6,544 bases of DNA, from NCBI GenBank assembly GCA_022360235.1, contig JAKSDE010000068.1:1-6544 (forward strand), given 5' to 3'. The DNA is from Cytophagales bacterium (GTDB taxonomy: Bacteria; Bacteroidota; Bacteroidia; Cytophagales; Amoebophilaceae). Positions 1-5,794 of the stretch are shown one piece after another (positions within the stretch are counted from its first letter, which is position 1; each line of letters starts with the position of its first letter). The translations under genes were made by a program, and so were the position numbers. The notes beneath the pieces were generated by a model, which saw nothing but the letters and a program-made list of their open reading frames with translations, was not told the DNA's origin and searched no databases.

Positions 1-459
1 AACAACAAGTTGCGAAACCATAGGATACGCAACCAGAAGCTAGGGTTCGATCCCAGTTGCTAAAGGTCTTTTATGGATAGGAGAGCTGGGGCTGAACACC
101 CAAAAGTTGTGCTAGGATGGGGGCTACTTTTTTGTGCTAATTCCCTTAGAAAATATTACTTCAGGGCCGACTAAATAGGTGTCCGCTATGCTTTGTCCTA
201 CCTATGGTTCCGTCAGGTAGTTTTGACAACATCTTAGTCCTTTCGATACCTAACCGGAGGTTCACTCGCGTTCATCTCTTTTTATTCACACCTGACATAT
301 CTTGTAGGCCTTTTCCTAGCACGCTCAGCACCATGGCTCTTTACCACAGCACCTGCTAGGCAGTTGGTAAGCTCTTCCTATAAAGCGCTTACGGCGGGCC
401 CACCGCCATCTCATTTACAGCAGGCAAAGAACGTTTTCGTTCTCTACTTCGTGACACAC
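1..459 (-). ncRNA. Group II intron, 5' part (domain I), truncated by window edge
   Basis: Read on the minus strand, this stretch has the hallmarks of the start of a group II self-splicing intron. It begins GTGTG at 459-455, fitting the GUGYG 5' splice consensus. The block at 274-228 (TGAACGCGAGTG, then CCGGTTAGGTATCGAAAGGA) resembles domain I of known bacterial group II introns such as Ll.LtrB, as I remember that sequence. A hairpin CTACCT/AGGTAG (220-215 with 203-198) presents the loop GACGGAACCAT. Its GGAACC (211-206) can pair with the last six exon bases GGTTCT as EBS1-IBS1, with one G-T wobble. Other stems are visible, such as AGAACG-AAAA-CGTTCT near 430-445 and GGCGG...CCGCC near 393-410. 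No reading frame of note lies in the 459 nt. A maturase/reverse-transcriptase gene would normally start further in, beyond the left edge, so it cannot be said whether the element is complete or mobile. The intron lies in the same orientation as the upstream membrane-protein gene and outside its coding region. Confidence 0.78.
198..220 (-). other. EBS1 hairpin of the group II intron
   Basis: On the minus strand a 6-bp stem CTACCT/AGGTAG closes an 11-nt loop GACGGAACCAT. GGAACC in the loop is complementary to the 5' exon end GGTTCT (465-460), with one G-T wobble at the base next to the splice site. It lies about 250 nt after the proposed intron start, a usual distance for EBS1 in domain I. Confidence 0.65.
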
Positions 460-478
460 AGAACCCGGAACTCGGAAC
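460..478 (-). repeat. GTTCYGR heptad repeat, split by the intron
   Basis: On the minus strand the sequence reads GTTCCGA, GTTCCGG, GTTCT and then runs directly into the intron's GTGTG. The same heptad pattern occurs uninterrupted at 2469-2494 on the plus strand. The repeat begins 8 nt after the stop codon of the membrane-protein gene. The intron therefore seems to have inserted into a short tandem repeat, whose other half should lie beyond the intron's 3' end, outside the window. Confidence 0.65.
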
Positions 479-486
479 TAAATTGT

Positions 487-1542
487 TTAGCCTGCCTTTT
501 TATTAAAGAAAACTTTTTTAATCCACTTAGGTAAGAAAATAGCACCGAGAATAAGATAGAGATAATAAGTAAACCCTCTCCACATAATGCCTGTAACCAA
601 GGTATACTCATTTAAAAGACCGGTGTAAAACTGTTTGAAGAAGAATTCGGCTGTACCACTACTTCCAGGCGTAGGTGATATTAACATGGTAACCCACATA
701 AGGATATGCTTACCAAAAATGGCGATATGCTCTTGAAAATCAAGAGAGACGTAAGCAGCAATGAAAAGGTTTAAGATTATATAACGTGCACTCCATATGA
801 AGATAGTAGCCAAACTGATTTTTAACCAGTAAGCAAATCTTTGCCCTCTCAACGCTTTAGATGCTAAGAGGATATCATTTCCATGTTGCTGAGCAGCATA
901 TCTCCATTTGCGCAAGAAACGAATATTGGTAAATTTTAGTAGAAGCCATTTAAAAAACCTTGGCCTTACAAACAAGGCAAAAGACATCATAAAGGTGTAT
1001 AGGGTAATCAAGACATAACTTAGCCAAAAGATAAATTGTAGACTCTTGCCCAGCTTTGTTTCAAGGGCTGTTGAAGTGGGGAAGAGGGTTCCATCTACGC
1101 CCAAAAGGGCGATAGGAGCAGCAATTACAAAGAATAAGTTATCAAAAATAGCGGTGAGCATGACATAGGCCAGGGACTTGCCTAACTTAATGTTTTCTTT
1201 TAACAATATAAAAACAGCTATAGCTGTTCCTCCTACTACAGAAGGAGTAACCGCAGAAGCAAATTCCCAAAGAACAATTACATAAAAGCTACTTACCCAG
1301 TTTAAACTTTTATTTGTAAGCGTTCTAATTCGATAGATATAACCTAGATCACGTACAAAAATCGTTAAAATTGTCAATAAAATGTAACGAAACTTTGCTT
1401 TATAGATGAGGCCTAAGCTACTAGGGGTAAGATCAGGGTCACTAATAAATAGATAAAGCACAATCCCTAGGCCTAAAATAATTGGAATCCAAATTTTATT
1501 TAGGTTGAGCGTTTTAAGAATTTTTTTCGAATCTAGCTCCAT
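487..1542 (-). CDS. Flippase-like membrane protein, UPF0104/LPG_synthase_TM family
   Basis: This is a 351-residue integral membrane protein of the family named after the transmembrane half of lysylphosphatidylglycerol synthase (MprF). Hydrophobic segments lie at about 17-34, 52-68, 84-114, 124-148, 168-192, 240-265, 273-290 and 315-338. Two family-typical motifs are visible: WEFASAVTPSVVGG (92-105) and SPTPGSSGTAEF (289-300). There is no C-terminal aminoacyl-transferase domain, so it is not a full MprF and probably does not make lysyl-lipid. A role in moving or handling a lipid in the inner membrane is inferred from the family only. The ATG directly abuts the TAA of scpA with no spacer, so expression is probably from the scpA transcript by translational coupling. 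No SD-like sequence is obvious. The gene ends in TAA, 27 nt before the group II intron. The family assignment is firm; the substrate is unknown. Confidence 0.9.
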   Translation of the reverse strand: MELDSKKILKTLNLNKIWIPIILGLGIVLYLFISDPDLTPSSLGLIYKAKFRYILLTILTIFVRDLGYIYRIRTLTNKSLNWVSSFYVIVLWEFASAVTPSVVGGTAIAVFILLKENIKLGKSLAYVMLTAIFDNLFFVIAAPIALLGVDGTLFPTSTALETKLGKSLQFIFWLSYVLITLYTFMMSFALFVRPRFFKWLLLKFTNIRFLRKWRYAAQQHGNDILLASKALRGQRFAYWLKISLATIFIWSARYIILNLFIAAYVSLDFQEHIAIFGKHILMWVTMLISPTPGSSGTAEFFFKQFYTGLLNEYTLVTGIMWRGFTYYLYLILGAIFLPKWIKKVFFNKKAG

Positions 1543-2292
1543 TTACGCTTCCAAAGGTTCAGTACTTCGTTGGATCCAAAAATTATTGTAGCCCAACCCT
1601 ATCCTTATGGTGATTTGTCGAAGTTGAATCAACTCGAGAATAGCTAAAAAGTTAAAAAGGACAGCCATTTTTTCGGTGGTATTTTGAATAAGTTCTTTAA
1701 AAGAAATTTGGCTAGTTTGGACCAATTTTTCTATCAATTTATGCTTTTGCGCTTCAATGGTATAAGGATACGGAGTAACCGTATAGAGGGTCTTGTTTTT
1801 TTCTAATTGGTGACGTGCTATCACTTTTTCATACACGCTAAGTAATTGATAGAGTGTTATACTTTGTAGTTCTATTTCTACCTTCGTTTGATCAGCAATT
1901 TTTTTAAGCTCAGCAACAATATTACCTCTTTTTTCTTTTTCTAGTCTTTTGTCCTCTAAAGTAGCTAGTTCACTCATTACAGATTTATACTTCTTATATT
2001 CTAACAAATGGCGAACAAGCTCATCTCTGGGGTCTATCTCCTTTCCTCCCTCTTCTAACTGGGGTCTCGGTAATAACATTTTCATTTTCATACGCATCAG
2101 TGTGGCTGCCACGACAATAAATTCACTCGCTACTTCTATATTCATTTTCTCTAGCTGCGCGCTATAAGCTAGAAATTCTTCTGTAATCTTCGCTATAGGA
2201 ATATCATAGATATCTAGCTCGTTTTTTTCTATAAAAAAAAGTAGCAAGTCAAAAGGACCTTCGAAGAGGGGTATTTTTACGGAAAAGCTCAA
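1543..2292 (-). CDS. scpA: Segregation and condensation protein A (ScpA)
   Basis: ScpA is the kleisin subunit that bridges the SMC ATPase heads and, with ScpB, forms the condensin that compacts and segregates the chromosome. The 249-residue length is normal. The N-terminal SMC-head-binding region has the signature FEGPFDLLL (10-18) followed by IEKNELDIYDIPIAKITEEFL (21-41). A conserved helix with EFIVVAATLMRMKMKMLLP spans about 57-75. A charged linker follows at 78-140, and a C-terminal winged-helix region sits at about 185-231. The start is TTG (2292-2290): an in-frame TAA lies four codons upstream, and the first ATG-encoded Met (residue 50) would remove the signature domain. A TAnnTTTG-type box lies 20 nt upstream. 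scpB is not in the window, and the downstream partner is an apparently unrelated membrane protein joined TAA-ATG. The product call is secure. Confidence 0.95.
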   Translation of the reverse strand: MSFSVKIPLFEGPFDLLLFFIEKNELDIYDIPIAKITEEFLAYSAQLEKMNIEVASEFIVVAATLMRMKMKMLLPRPQLEEGGKEIDPRDELVRHLLEYKKYKSVMSELATLEDKRLEKEKRGNIVAELKKIADQTKVEIELQSITLYQLLSVYEKVIARHQLEKNKTLYTVTPYPYTIEAQKHKLIEKLVQTSQISFKELIQNTTEKMAVLFNFLAILELIQLRQITIRIGLGYNNFWIQRSTEPLEA

Positions 2293-2426
2293 CTTATATT
2301 ATATTTACTTGTCAAAGATATTTCTAAAGCCATTTATTTTATACTACAGCTTAATTTACAAACACGCAACCAAAATCATCAAGCCAGTTAATAAACAAAT
2401 AAAAAAATAAACTAGTAAACAAACGA
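2293..2426. other. AT-rich leader between scpA and repeat copy A
   Basis: This stretch has no open reading frame of note and is very AT-rich, with runs such as AAACAAATAAAAAAATAAAC near 2394-2412. Apart from the -7-like box at 2313-2320 I see no RNA gene, terminator or operator. It probably holds the scpA promoter region, and repeat copy A lies directly upstream of it. Confidence 0.5.
2313..2320 (-). promoter_or_regulatory. Possible Bacteroidetes -7 box for scpA
   Basis: On the minus strand TATCTTTG matches the Bacteroidetes -7 consensus TAnnTTTG. It is followed by a 20-nt AT-rich leader (AAGTAAATATAATATAAG at its core) up to the TTG start. No TTTG -33 box is present at the expected 19-23 nt upstream, so the call rests on one box and its position. 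Confidence 0.4.
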
Positions 2427-2468
2427 GTTAGTCGACTCCTAATAACGCTCGATGGTGCTATTTTTTTA

Positions 2469-2494
2469 GTTCTGAGTTCTGGGTTCTGGGTTCC
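2469..2494 (+). repeat. GTTCYGR heptad tandem repeat inside copy A
   Basis: Three full units, GTTCTGA, GTTCTGG and GTTCTGG, are followed by the partial unit GTTCC. This is the same motif (minus strand at 460-478) that the group II intron interrupts. It contains GGTTCT, the six bases that the intron's EBS1 can pair with, so it is a potential unoccupied target site. It replaces the corresponding part of repeat copy B. Confidence 0.7.
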
Positions 2495-2624
2495 TAATTG
2501 AAGCAATTCCTGCCTAGTTTTCTCCAGCCCCTCTGAACGCCATTTTTCAAAGGCGGATCTATCTATTTTTTTGCAAGGTTTTGGAGTGCCATAAAAGTTT
2601 TTCTTGCCAATATTGCTACGCTAT

Positions 2625-2702
2625 GAGACCTTTGTAAAACGCATCAAAATCCATTCATATAGCCTATAAAGAAGAGAGGTACCCTAGTTTTGCAAAGGTC
2701 TT
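2625..2702. mobile_element. 78-bp nested MITE-like element with 15-bp inverted ends
   Basis: The ends AGACCTTTGTAAAAC (2626-2640) and GTTTTGCAAAGGTCT (2687-2701) are inverted copies with one mismatch in 15. The direct repeat GCTAT (2620-2624 and 2703-2707) flanks the element and fits a 5-bp target-site duplication. Copy B of the host repeat has a single CTACGCTAT followed by ATATGAG at the same place, which is the expected empty site. The element has no coding capacity, so movement would need a transposase from a full-length relative elsewhere. Confidence 0.75.
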
Positions 2703-2806
2703 GCTATACATAATTTTGGTGAGCTAAGATAATCATTTTAATTGAAAAACACCGTATTGAATACTTGTTAAGGGCCGACTATACTAGTCAGGGGGATTTT
2801 ATACAA

Positions 2807-3094
2807 TTACGTTTTAATTTTTGGTACCCTAAAGTAATCAGTATCTTTACGAGGCGCATTCTTAAGCCCCCTTTCCTTGGGTAAAGACACTTGGGGTTGA
2901 TCTTCCCGCAAAACATTCTTTTCTAAAGATATGGTTGTAAGTGGCTGAACATCCTTTGTATCTAGTTCATCTAGTTTTTCTACCCACGCAATGATTTTAT
3001 TTAAATCTTGTAGCATGGCTTCCTCCTCTTTCTCCTCTAACTCAAGTCTCGCCATATGGGCAACTTTTCTTAGCAAATGTTTATCTATTTTCAT
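2807..3094 (-). CDS. gatC: Asp/Glu-tRNA(Asn/Gln) amidotransferase subunit C
   Basis: GatC is the small stabilising subunit of GatCAB, which converts Glu-tRNA(Gln) to Gln-tRNA(Gln) and Asp-tRNA(Asn) to Asn-tRNA(Asn) in the cytoplasm. At 95 residues it has normal family length. Recognisable features in order are VAHMARLELEE (11-21), the helix LNKIIAWVEKLDELDTKDVQPL (31-52), NVLREDQP (60-67), NAP (79-81) and YFRVPK (87-92), the classic C-terminal motif. gatA and gatB are not adjacent, which is common. It lies 42 nt downstream of recF on the same strand and could share its transcript. However, a TATCTTTA sequence at 3124-3117 (minus strand), 22 nt before the ATG, is one base from the TAnnTTTG box, so a local promoter is possible. 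The gene ends about 24 nt from the right end of repeat copy A. Confidence 0.95.
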   Translation of the reverse strand: MKIDKHLLRKVAHMARLELEEKEEEAMLQDLNKIIAWVEKLDELDTKDVQPLTTISLEKNVLREDQPQVSLPKERGLKNAPRKDTDYFRVPKIKT

Positions 3095-3136
3095 AAGGTA
3101 TTCAGTTTAGTGTTCGTAAAGATAAAAGATGGGGTG

Positions 3137-4237
3137 TTAAGTCACTAACTTCCCCTTTTCAATCCTAAAAATTTTCTTATCTGCTTCTACCTCTTCCATC
3201 ATTTTTAAAGTTCTTTGCTCCCTAGCCTCTGTAATAAACACTTGTCCAAAATTATACTGGGCAATCAACTGCACCAATCGATTGATGCGTTTCTCATCTA
3301 ATTTGTCAAAAATATCATCTAATAAGAGTAAGGGCTTTAACTTCATCGCATTATTAATACAGTCAAATTGTGCTAATTTCATAGCAATGACGAACGACTT
3401 TTGCTGCCCTTGGGAGCCTAATTTCTTGAGCGGATAACCATTAATAGTAAACACAAAGTCATCTCGATGAATGCCCATCGTTGTCCGCTGAAGCAGAAGA
3501 TCTTGGGGTAGATTATCCAAAAAGTGCTGCTCGAAATTCGGATCAACTACTTCTGATTTGTAGGTCAGATGAACACGCTCATTGGCCTCTACAATATATT
3601 GATAATGCCGGATAAAGCTAGTGTGAAACACTTCGGTAAACTTCTTTCTTGCCTCACCTATTTTCTTTCCAAGGGGAAATAGTTGATGATTATAAGCGGT
3701 GAGTAAATCATGATCTAGCACACCTCTTTCTGTGTGTGCCTTCAGTAAACTATTTCTTTGTTTTAAAATGTGATTATACTGAATCAATGTCTGTAAATAG
3801 CTGCTATCAAGTTGGCATAAGATGCTATCAAAAAACTTTCTTCGTATTTCATTGCCCTCTTTAATAACGTCTTTATCATCAGGGGTGATCAGTACAATAG
3901 GGAATAGGCCAATATGATCACTGAGCTTCTCATAGGCCTTACCATTATTTTTAACAACTTTCTTCGTATTTTTTTGAAAAATACATTGGATGCTATACCC
4001 TTTCCTCTCCTTCAAAAAGTCTCCTTGAACAGAGCAAAAGTCTTCCCCATGCCGAATGTTTTGAGCATCTACTAGATTAAAGGCGCTTTTTGTGAGCGAT
4101 AGGTAGTGAATAGCATCTAAGAGGTTGGTCTTCCCAGCGCCATTTTCTCCTACAATAAAATTTAATTGTGCTGAAAAGTTGAGACCAATAGAAGCATAGT
4201 TTTTAAAATGAATACATTCCACTTTTTTGAGGAGCAT
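3137..4237 (-). CDS. recF: DNA replication and repair protein RecF
   Basis: RecF is an SMC-like ATPase that, with RecO and RecR, loads RecA at single-strand gaps during recombinational repair. The 366-residue length is normal. The Walker A motif GENGAGKT is at 30-37. The ABC-type signature region LGSQGQQKSFVIAMKLAQ is at 273-290. Walker B is LLLLDDIFDKLDEKR at 303-317, with acidic pair D307-D308 and the D-loop following. GIHRDD (255-260) is also family-typical. All ATPase motifs are intact, so the protein is probably active. The start ATG at 4237 precedes the usual LKKVECIHFKNY opening. No TAnnTTTG box lies in the 22 nt between the ATG and the edge of repeat copy B, so the promoter probably lies within the repeat. 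gatC follows 42 nt downstream. dnaA and dnaN, classical partners, are not in the window. Confidence 0.96.
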   Translation of the reverse strand: MLLKKVECIHFKNYASIGLNFSAQLNFIVGENGAGKTNLLDAIHYLSLTKSAFNLVDAQNIRHGEDFCSVQGDFLKERKGYSIQCIFQKNTKKVVKNNGKAYEKLSDHIGLFPIVLITPDDKDVIKEGNEIRRKFFDSILCQLDSSYLQTLIQYNHILKQRNSLLKAHTERGVLDHDLLTAYNHQLFPLGKKIGEARKKFTEVFHTSFIRHYQYIVEANERVHLTYKSEVVDPNFEQHFLDNLPQDLLLQRTTMGIHRDDFVFTINGYPLKKLGSQGQQKSFVIAMKLAQFDCINNAMKLKPLLLLDDIFDKLDEKRINRLVQLIAQYNFGQVFITEAREQRTLKMMEEVEADKKIFRIEKGKLVT

Positions 4238-4259
4238 TAATTTCTTTTTGGAAGGTTTT

Positions 4260-4674
4260 AGTTAGTCGATCCTTAATAACGCTCGATGGTTCTATTTTTG
4301 ATGCGTTTTGCAACAGGCTAAGTTCGTCATTTAACGTGCTTACCCCTTACTTTTTGCTCCCCTGCCGGGGGCCCTCACCGCTGTTGAAAAATGGCTAAAA
4401 TTCTTGCGCTACATGCTAAAAATTGGCCAACTCGTCGCTGCACTCCTCAGACAAGCCAATTTTTGGCCGCACTTCGCTTAGAATTTCTTAACACCATTTT
4501 TCAAAGGCGGATCTCTATGCTTGATAGGGCTTGCTATTTTTTGCAAGGTTTTGGCGTGCTATAAAGGTTTTTCTTGCCAATATTGCTACGCTATATATGA
4601 GTTTTTGTGAGCTAAGATCGTCATTTTAAGTGTAAAAATACAGTATTTAATACTTGTTGAGGGTCGACTAGTTA
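4260..4674 (+). repeat. Intergenic repeat copy B, between recF and pdhA
   Basis: This is the longest copy of the repeat family here, about 415 bp. The left end AGTTAGTCGATCCTTAATAA and the right end TTGTTGAGGGTCGACTAGTT form imperfect terminal inverted repeats. In the left part (4291-4320) it shares CATTTTTGATGCGTTTTGCA-like sequence and CAGGCTAAGT with copy C. The right part (4494-4674) matches copy A, minus A's nested element. The middle holds a GC-rich stretch (CCCCTGCCGGGGG at 4359-4371) and a long inverted repeat (4384-4504). No transposase frame is visible. It fills nearly all of the space between the divergent recF and pdhA, so it must lie within or next to their control regions. Confidence 0.75.
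4384..4504. repeat. Long inverted repeat within copy B
   Basis: The outer arms TTGAAAAATGG (4384-4394) and CCATTTTTCAA (4494-4504) are perfect inverted copies. The inner arms AAAAATTGGC (4418-4427) and GCCAATTTTT (4455-4464) are also perfect. Between them, TAAAATTCTTGCGC and AAGCG/AGAATTT pair imperfectly. The RNA or single-stranded DNA could form a long interrupted hairpin with a loop of about 27 nt. There is no T tract at the foot, so it does not look like a standard terminator. Only the right outer arm survives in copy A. Confidence 0.65.
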
Positions 4675-4712
4675 ATTTCGTATCTATTCCATAAATTAGC
4701 AGAATAATGTGC

Positions 4713-4720
4713 TTATTTTG
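4713..4720 (+). promoter_or_regulatory. Weak candidate -7 box for pdhA
   Basis: TTATTTTG differs from the Bacteroidetes -7 consensus TAnnTTTG at one position. It lies outside the repeat, 38 nt after the end of copy B. If used, transcription would begin around 4727, favouring translation from the ATG at 4754. No clear -33 TTTG is seen, so this is tentative. Confidence 0.22.
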
Positions 4721-4726
4721 TTTCTA

Positions 4727-5764
4727 ATGGATACAACGCAAGAAAAGAAAGTGATGAAGACAAAAGTAAAAGCTAAGGCAAACTTTTCAAAGGAGACCTA
4801 TCTGTACTGGTATGAGAAGATGTTGCTGATGAGAAAGTTTGAAGAGAAAGCAGCTCAACTGTACGGACAGCAAAGAATCAAAGGGTTTTGCCATTTGTAT
4901 AGTGGACAAGAGGCTTGCGTAGCAGGGGCCGTCACTGCGCTGGAAAAAGGTGATAAATACATTACTGCTTATCGAGATCACGTACATCCTATTGCTTTGG
5001 GGACAGCGGCAAAGTATATTATGGCAGAGCTGTTTGCCAAAGCTACGGGTATCTCCAAAGGAAAGGGAGGCTCTATGCATATGTTTGATAAAGAGAAAAA
5101 CTTCTTTGGCGGGCACGGCATTGTAGGAGGCCAAATTCCATTAGGAGTAGGCATTGCCTTTGCAGAGAAATATAAAAAGACTAAAAATTTGTGTGTTACT
5201 TTTATGGGCGATGGTGCAGTAAGGCAAGGCGCTTTTCACGAAGCCCTTAATCTTGCTATGCTCTATCAACTTCCTATTATTTTTGCTATCGAAAATAATG
5301 GGTATGCGATGGGAACGTCGGTAGAAAAAAGTTCTAATGTGACAGAGCTCTATAAATTAGGAGCAGCTTATGATATGCCTTCTGCAAAAGTAGAGGCGAT
5401 GTCAGTAGAAAATGTACATACAGCCTTTGCTGAAGTAGCTGATAAAATTAGAAAAGGAGGAGTGCCTCACTTACTAGAGTTGGAGACCTATCGCTACAAA
5501 GGACACTCTATATCTGATCCTGCTCAATATCGTACCAGAGAAGAAGTAGAAAAATACCGGCAACAAGACTCCATAGAACACGTTCGTACGACGATCTTAA
5601 AGAAAAAAATAGCTACCGAAGCAGAAGTAAGTAAGATAGATGAAAATATTAAAAAACAAATAGCAGCGGCCGTAACATTTGCTGAGCAGTCTGACTTTCC
5701 TAAAGCCGAAGAAGCTTACAAGGATGTATATGTGCAAAAAGACTATCCATTTCTCATAAGTTAA
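4727..5764 (+). CDS. pdhA: Pyruvate dehydrogenase E1 component, alpha subunit
   Basis: This is the alpha subunit of the thiamine-diphosphate E1 enzyme, which decarboxylates pyruvate and passes the acetyl group to the E2 lipoyl domain. Counting from the ATG at 4727 (345 residues), visible motifs are YRDH (82-85), the Gly-rich GKGGSMHMF region (112-120), GGHGIVGGQIPLGVG (128-142), and the ThDP/Mg2+ motif opening with GDG at 161-163 and ending with NNGYA at 190-194. The loop YRYKGHSISDPAQYRTREE (255-273) corresponds to the region phosphorylated in eukaryotic homologues. Start choice is uncertain. The frame extends to a GTG at 4709, but ATG 4754 gives 336 residues opening MKTKVKAKANFSKETYLYWYE, follows a purine-rich stretch and fits the family best; 4727 is the first ATG. 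The E1-beta gene is not adjacent. A branched-chain E1-alpha is the main alternative, but the overall match favours pyruvate. Confidence 0.93.
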   Translation: MDTTQEKKVMKTKVKAKANFSKETYLYWYEKMLLMRKFEEKAAQLYGQQRIKGFCHLYSGQEACVAGAVTALEKGDKYITAYRDHVHPIALGTAAKYIMAELFAKATGISKGKGGSMHMFDKEKNFFGGHGIVGGQIPLGVGIAFAEKYKKTKNLCVTFMGDGAVRQGAFHEALNLAMLYQLPIIFAIENNGYAMGTSVEKSSNVTELYKLGAAYDMPSAKVEAMSVENVHTAFAEVADKIRKGGVPHLLELETYRYKGHSISDPAQYRTREEVEKYRQQDSIEHVRTTILKKKIATEAEVSKIDENIKKQIAAAVTFAEQSDFPKAEEAYKDVYVQKDYPFLIS

Positions 5765-5794
5765 TTACCTGAGTGCTAGCTATAAATCAGTGCG

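Larger units (their letters stand above)
2427..2783 (+). repeat. Intergenic repeat copy A, interrupted by a small element
   Basis: This is a member of a repeat family that recurs at 4260-4674 and 6490 onward. The left end GTTAGTCGACTCCTAATAAC and the right end, with AGGGCCGACTA at 2771-2781, are imperfect inverted copies of each other (about 14 of 20 positions when B's right end is compared with A's left end). The left 42 bases match copy B up to the CTATTTTT run. The right part (2540-2783) follows copy B closely, including CATTTTTCAAAGGCGGATCT and TTGCCAATATTGCTACGCTA. The middle differs: copy A has the GTTCYGG heptads and lacks B's long inverted repeat. A 78-bp element is nested at 2625-2702. 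No transposase is encoded, so it is a non-autonomous or decayed element. It lies between the gatC 3' end and the scpA leader. Confidence 0.75.

Noticed and set aside
25..64. A tRNA-like T-arm (GGGTTCGATCCC) on the plus strand
   Set aside because: The proper 5-bp T stem with a 7-nt loop does not form, no matching acceptor strand or anticodon arm is present upstream, and the region reads as part of the group II intron on the minus strand.
161..173. GGGCCGACTA inside the intron matches the right end of repeat copy A
   Set aside because: Only about ten bases are shared and the surroundings diverge, so common origin cannot be claimed. Chance is a fair explanation.
1949..2167. 72-residue plus-strand reading frame
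   Set aside because: It lies wholly antisense within scpA and resembles no protein I know; it is a shadow of the real gene.
2775..2792. Hairpin CCGACTA-TAC-TAGTCAGG downstream of gatC as a terminator
   Set aside because: The stem is short with one G-T pair and no T tract follows on the minus strand. It is formed by the repeat's end plus flanking bases.
4519..4584. Short minus-strand frame in copy B (LARKTFIARQNLAKNSKPYQA), partly shared with copy A
   Set aside because: There is no ATG, the frame is closed after about 22 codons and ends earlier in copy A. Similarity follows from the repeat, not from protein selection.
4787..5134. 115-residue minus-strand reading frame
   Set aside because: It lies antisense to conserved pdhA motifs and has no recognisable domain.
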